Assembly: GCA_030592655.1 (NCBI GenBank)
Contig: JAUVIQ010000147.1
Coordinates: forward strand, 1 to 8,199
Direction of reading: 5' to 3'
DNA length: 8,199 bases
From: Planctomycetales bacterium
GTDB taxonomy: Bacteria; Planctomycetota; Phycisphaerae; SM23-33
The notes below the pieces were generated by a model, which did no database searches, was not told the origin of the DNA, and saw only the letters and a program-made list of their open reading frames with translations. The translations under genes and the position numbers were made by a program. The first letter of the stretch is position 1. Each line of letters begins with the position of its first letter. Shown here piece by piece: positions 7,027 to 8,199 of the stretch.

Positions 7027-7407
7027 TGTTGTTCTCCCGATGCAATGTAAAATGCGAATATGAAAGGCTTACTCGACTTGGGGCTTCAACCGACTCAACG
7101 CCCCTGTAAAAATGCTTACTATGTAGTATAACAGGACAGGGGGTAAATGCGCAAAAAAAAGCCTCCGCAAATACCGATGGGAAAGGTTAGCGAAAGAACC
7201 CTCTATATTAAGTGGGCAGTCGCTTACCGGGCACATGGCCCGGCAAAGACGTCACCGCCCCGAATAGGGTTGTCGGTTCTTTCTATAATCACCTTACCCT
7301 GTCGCGCACGGCAGAGGCAATTTCAATTTTCATTATACCACAACTTTTGAATATATCGGCACACATCCGGAAAAATATTGAACAAATATATTTTCCCCTC
7401 TCGCGAG
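7027..7407. other. Intergenic stretch upstream of the zinc-ribbon gene, no convincing gene
   Basis: This presumably holds the promoter and leader of the minus-strand zinc-ribbon gene, but I find no pair of boxes with good spacing. It contains a weak 7-bp stem (CCCCTGT at 7101-7107 with ACAGGGG at 7136-7142) and the structured candidate listed separately. The final part is AT-rich and ends in the palindrome CTCGCGAG (7400-7407), which abuts the large composite repeat. A 67-codon plus-strand frame from 7147 is not convincing. Confidence 0.6.
7192..7283. other. Possible structured RNA or degenerate palindromic element
   Basis: GAAAGAACC (7192-7200) is the exact reverse complement of GGTTCTTTC (7275-7283). 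Inside lie GGGC (7214-7217) with GCCC (7257-7260), and a hairpin CCGGGC (7227-7232) with GCCCGG (7238-7243) around a 5-base loop. The stems nest in a 92-bp span. The minus-strand sequence TGTGCCCGGTAAGC (7222-7235) also occurs on the plus strand at 4406-4419, so part of this is a dispersed repeat. It matches no RNA family I can recall. It lies about 170 bp upstream of the zinc-ribbon start and so could be in that leader. Confidence 0.35.
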
Positions 7408-7445
7408 GTGAGCGACCTTTTTTTCTGGCGGGTTTTAGTTTTGTT

Positions 7446-7647
7446 TTAGTCCCGTTTTTACGGGACGTTTGATAGTAGCCACGGGCGCAAGCCCGTGGAG
7501 AAATAATCCAAATTCCCCAGAGTCCCATCGGGACGATTGAATGGTTTTCACTGTGCGTTCAATCGCCCCGATGGGGCTCTTGATTAAGCAAACCCTTTTC
7601 CACGGGCTTGCGCCCGTGGCTACTATCAAACGTCCCGATGGGACTAA
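7446..7647. repeat. Inner REP/BIME-like palindrome with GTAG-footed GCAA hairpins
   Basis: The arms at 7446-7499 (54 bp) and 7599-7647 (49 bp) are reverse complements, perfect over 39 bp (7461-7499 with 7599-7637). They differ only in the loop of the outermost hairpin, 7 versus 2 bases. Each arm reads: a GTCCC/GGGAC hairpin, GTTTGATAGTAG, then an 8-bp stem CCACGGGC / GCCCGTGG closed by a GCAA tetraloop (7479-7498; mirror 7600-7619). GTAG stands directly at the 5' foot of that hairpin in both arms (7475-7478; minus strand 7620-7623). This is the architecture of paired REP sequences served by RAYT-type Y1 transposases, but no such gene is here. Confidence 0.85.
7519..7580. repeat. Central 23-bp inverted repeat of the composite element
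   Basis: 7519-7541 and 7558-7580 are reverse complements with two differences, around a 16-base loop. Each arm also contains a small hairpin of its own: GTCCC-ATC-GGGAC (7522-7534) on the plus strand and GCCCC-ATC-GGGGC (7565-7577) on the minus strand. The two differences are the paired bases of that small stem, T-A in one and C-G in the other, so both hairpins stay intact. Confidence 0.8.
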
Positions 7648-7870
7648 TAAATATACATAGCCGAAACCGCCAATAAACCACGGTTGAAACTATGGTCTAA
7701 CACACGACGGAGACAAAGCTTAAAACCCGCCAGAAAAAAAGGTCGCTCACATGCAATTCGACGGTTTTGCACGTATTCGGAACGGTAAAATTGGTATAAA
7801 AGGCGGATTACATTGAATTGCTTTCGGGAAATCAGACCCGGTTCCAAAATGGTTTGCCTTGGGTAACTTT

Positions 7871-7980
7871 TCGGTCCGAAACGGAACGAAACGGAACAAT
7901 TCGGAACGAAACGGAACGATTGGGAACGATTCGGAACGAATGGGAACGATTGGGAACAATTCGGAACGATTGGGAACAAA
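7871..7980. repeat. Tandem array of eleven 10-bp units, core GGAAC
   Basis: The period is exactly 10 bp with no insertion or deletion. The consensus unit is W-S-GGAAC-R-A-W. GGAAC is unchanged in ten of eleven units; the first unit (7871-7880) is degenerate, TCGGTCCGAA. The variable positions alternate among a few choices, for example CGAA, CGAT and CAAT ends. The GC core and the AT step each recur once per helical turn. All three minus-strand frames remain open through the array, giving repeated RSxSFxxVPN-type translations, which are artefacts of composition. Confidence 0.93.
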
Positions 7981-8097
7981 GGCAAAATCCATAAGTGCTT
8001 GGCGTGCAAGCAGTTGCGGTTTTGGAGGTCGTTTTTTCGTCCATTTTAAAAAATCCGTCTTTACCTATCTTGCCTAAACGACCCAGAGTACCATTGT

Positions 8098-8199
8098 GGA
8101 CCCTCGGTCCCGTGGGGATTGCGGATTGCGGATTGCGGATTCTTCGGTATGCCGGTCGTTTTTTGTTTTTCACGGTAATCCCCCCGGGACCGAGGGTCC
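8098..8199. repeat. Inverted-repeat element with 23-bp ends, reaching the window edge
   Basis: 8098-8120 and 8177-8199 are reverse complements with one mismatch; the outer 15 bases (GGACCCTCGGTCCCG) are perfect. The 56-base interior is non-coding and T-rich towards the right. It may be a complete 102-bp palindromic element, or its arms may extend beyond the window. The stretch before it (7981-8097) holds no gene; it contains GGTCGTTTTTT (8027-8037), which recurs inside the element at 8154-8164. Confidence 0.8.
8116..8141. repeat. GGATTGC heptamer tandem (3.7 copies)
   Basis: Three perfect GGATTGC units and a partial fourth (GGATT). The tandem overlaps the inner end of the left arm of the surrounding inverted-repeat element. 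The unit of 7 bp lets every frame stay open, which accounts for NPQSAI-type spurious translations on the minus strand. Confidence 0.85.

Larger units (their letters stand above)
7408..7750. mobile_element. Composite non-coding element with perfect 30-bp terminal inverted repeats
   Basis: GTGAGCGACC followed by seven T, CTGGCGGG and TTTTA (7408-7437) is matched exactly in reverse complement at 7721-7750. These ends enclose 283 bp without a plausible gene. A second palindromic element lies inside but off centre: 8 bp from the left end and 73 bp from the right. That layout suggests one element inserted in another, or ends acquired separately. Short frames that translate to a shared PFFLAGF phrase arise only because the two arms are copies. 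No target-site duplication is visible at the outer borders. Confidence 0.8.

Noticed and set aside
7141..7190. Cyclic di-GMP riboswitch, because of CGCAAAAAAAAGCCTCCGC
   Set aside because: Only a short stretch resembles the GEMM consensus. The paired P1/P2 stems and the tetraloop-receptor arrangement cannot be drawn.
7147..7350. 67-codon plus-strand gene with a G-rich tract before the ATG
   Set aside because: The G-tract is only 3 nt from the ATG, the translation is not protein-like, and the frame crosses the palindromic candidate at 7192-7283.
7212..7472. Plus-strand frame containing the phrase ERPFFLAGF, also found in a minus-strand frame
   Set aside because: The shared phrase comes from the two arms of the 30-bp inverted repeat and is not evidence of a protein family.
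7871..7980. CRISPR array
   Set aside because: The units are 10 bp with no unique spacers, and there are no cas genes.
7644..8173. Overlapping minus-strand reading frames with FxxVPNxSxSF-type repeats
   Set aside because: All three frames are open only because the 10-bp array has no stop codon in any minus-strand phase. They lack ribosome binding sites and run into inverted repeats.

Overview
The window looks like chromosomal DNA from a repeat-rich, flagellated, Gram-negative-type bacterium. The best guess is a planctomycete, possibly of the Phycisphaerae type. That rests on the style of the two unrecognised proteins (a secreted HEAT-like protein and a zinc-ribbon protein), a short FlgM-type protein, and gene-poor stretches full of palindromic repeats. 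No marker gene in the window settles the taxonomy.

Layout. Positions 3-1010 (+) hold the C-terminal half of mnmG, the FAD-dependent tRNA wobble-uridine modification enzyme. After about 395 bp without a convincing gene comes a small FlgM-family anti-sigma factor gene (1406-1675, +). It is followed 3 bp later by a perfect 29-bp inverted repeat element (1679-1768). Next is a large gene for a secreted, mostly alpha-helical, HEAT-like repeat protein (1877-4315, +). It converges on a minus-strand pair: a UDP-N-acetylglucosamine 6-dehydrogenase of the WbpA type (4454-5770, -), preceded by an unrecognised protein with an N-terminal zinc ribbon, a split second CxxC pair and a possible C-terminal PH-like domain (5908-7026, -). 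The convergent junction carries three hairpins, each with a GTAG tetranucleotide at its foot.

The last 1.17 kb (7027-8199) has no convincing gene and is largely repeats. In order these are: a possible small structured element (7192-7283); a 343-bp composite with inverted repeats nested at three levels (7408-7750), whose core hairpins show a compensatory base-pair change; an array of eleven 10-bp units in helical phase (7871-7980); and a 102-bp element with 23-bp inverted ends and a GGATTGC tandem (8098-8199) that reaches the window edge.

The genes do not form one pathway. mnmG is translation housekeeping, the FlgM-type protein belongs to flagellar sigma-28 control, and the dehydrogenase supplies uronic-acid precursors for surface polysaccharide. 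The most notable content is the repeats: GTAG-footed hairpin pairs resemble REP/BIME elements mobilised by REP-associated tyrosine transposases (RAYTs), but no transposase gene is present here.
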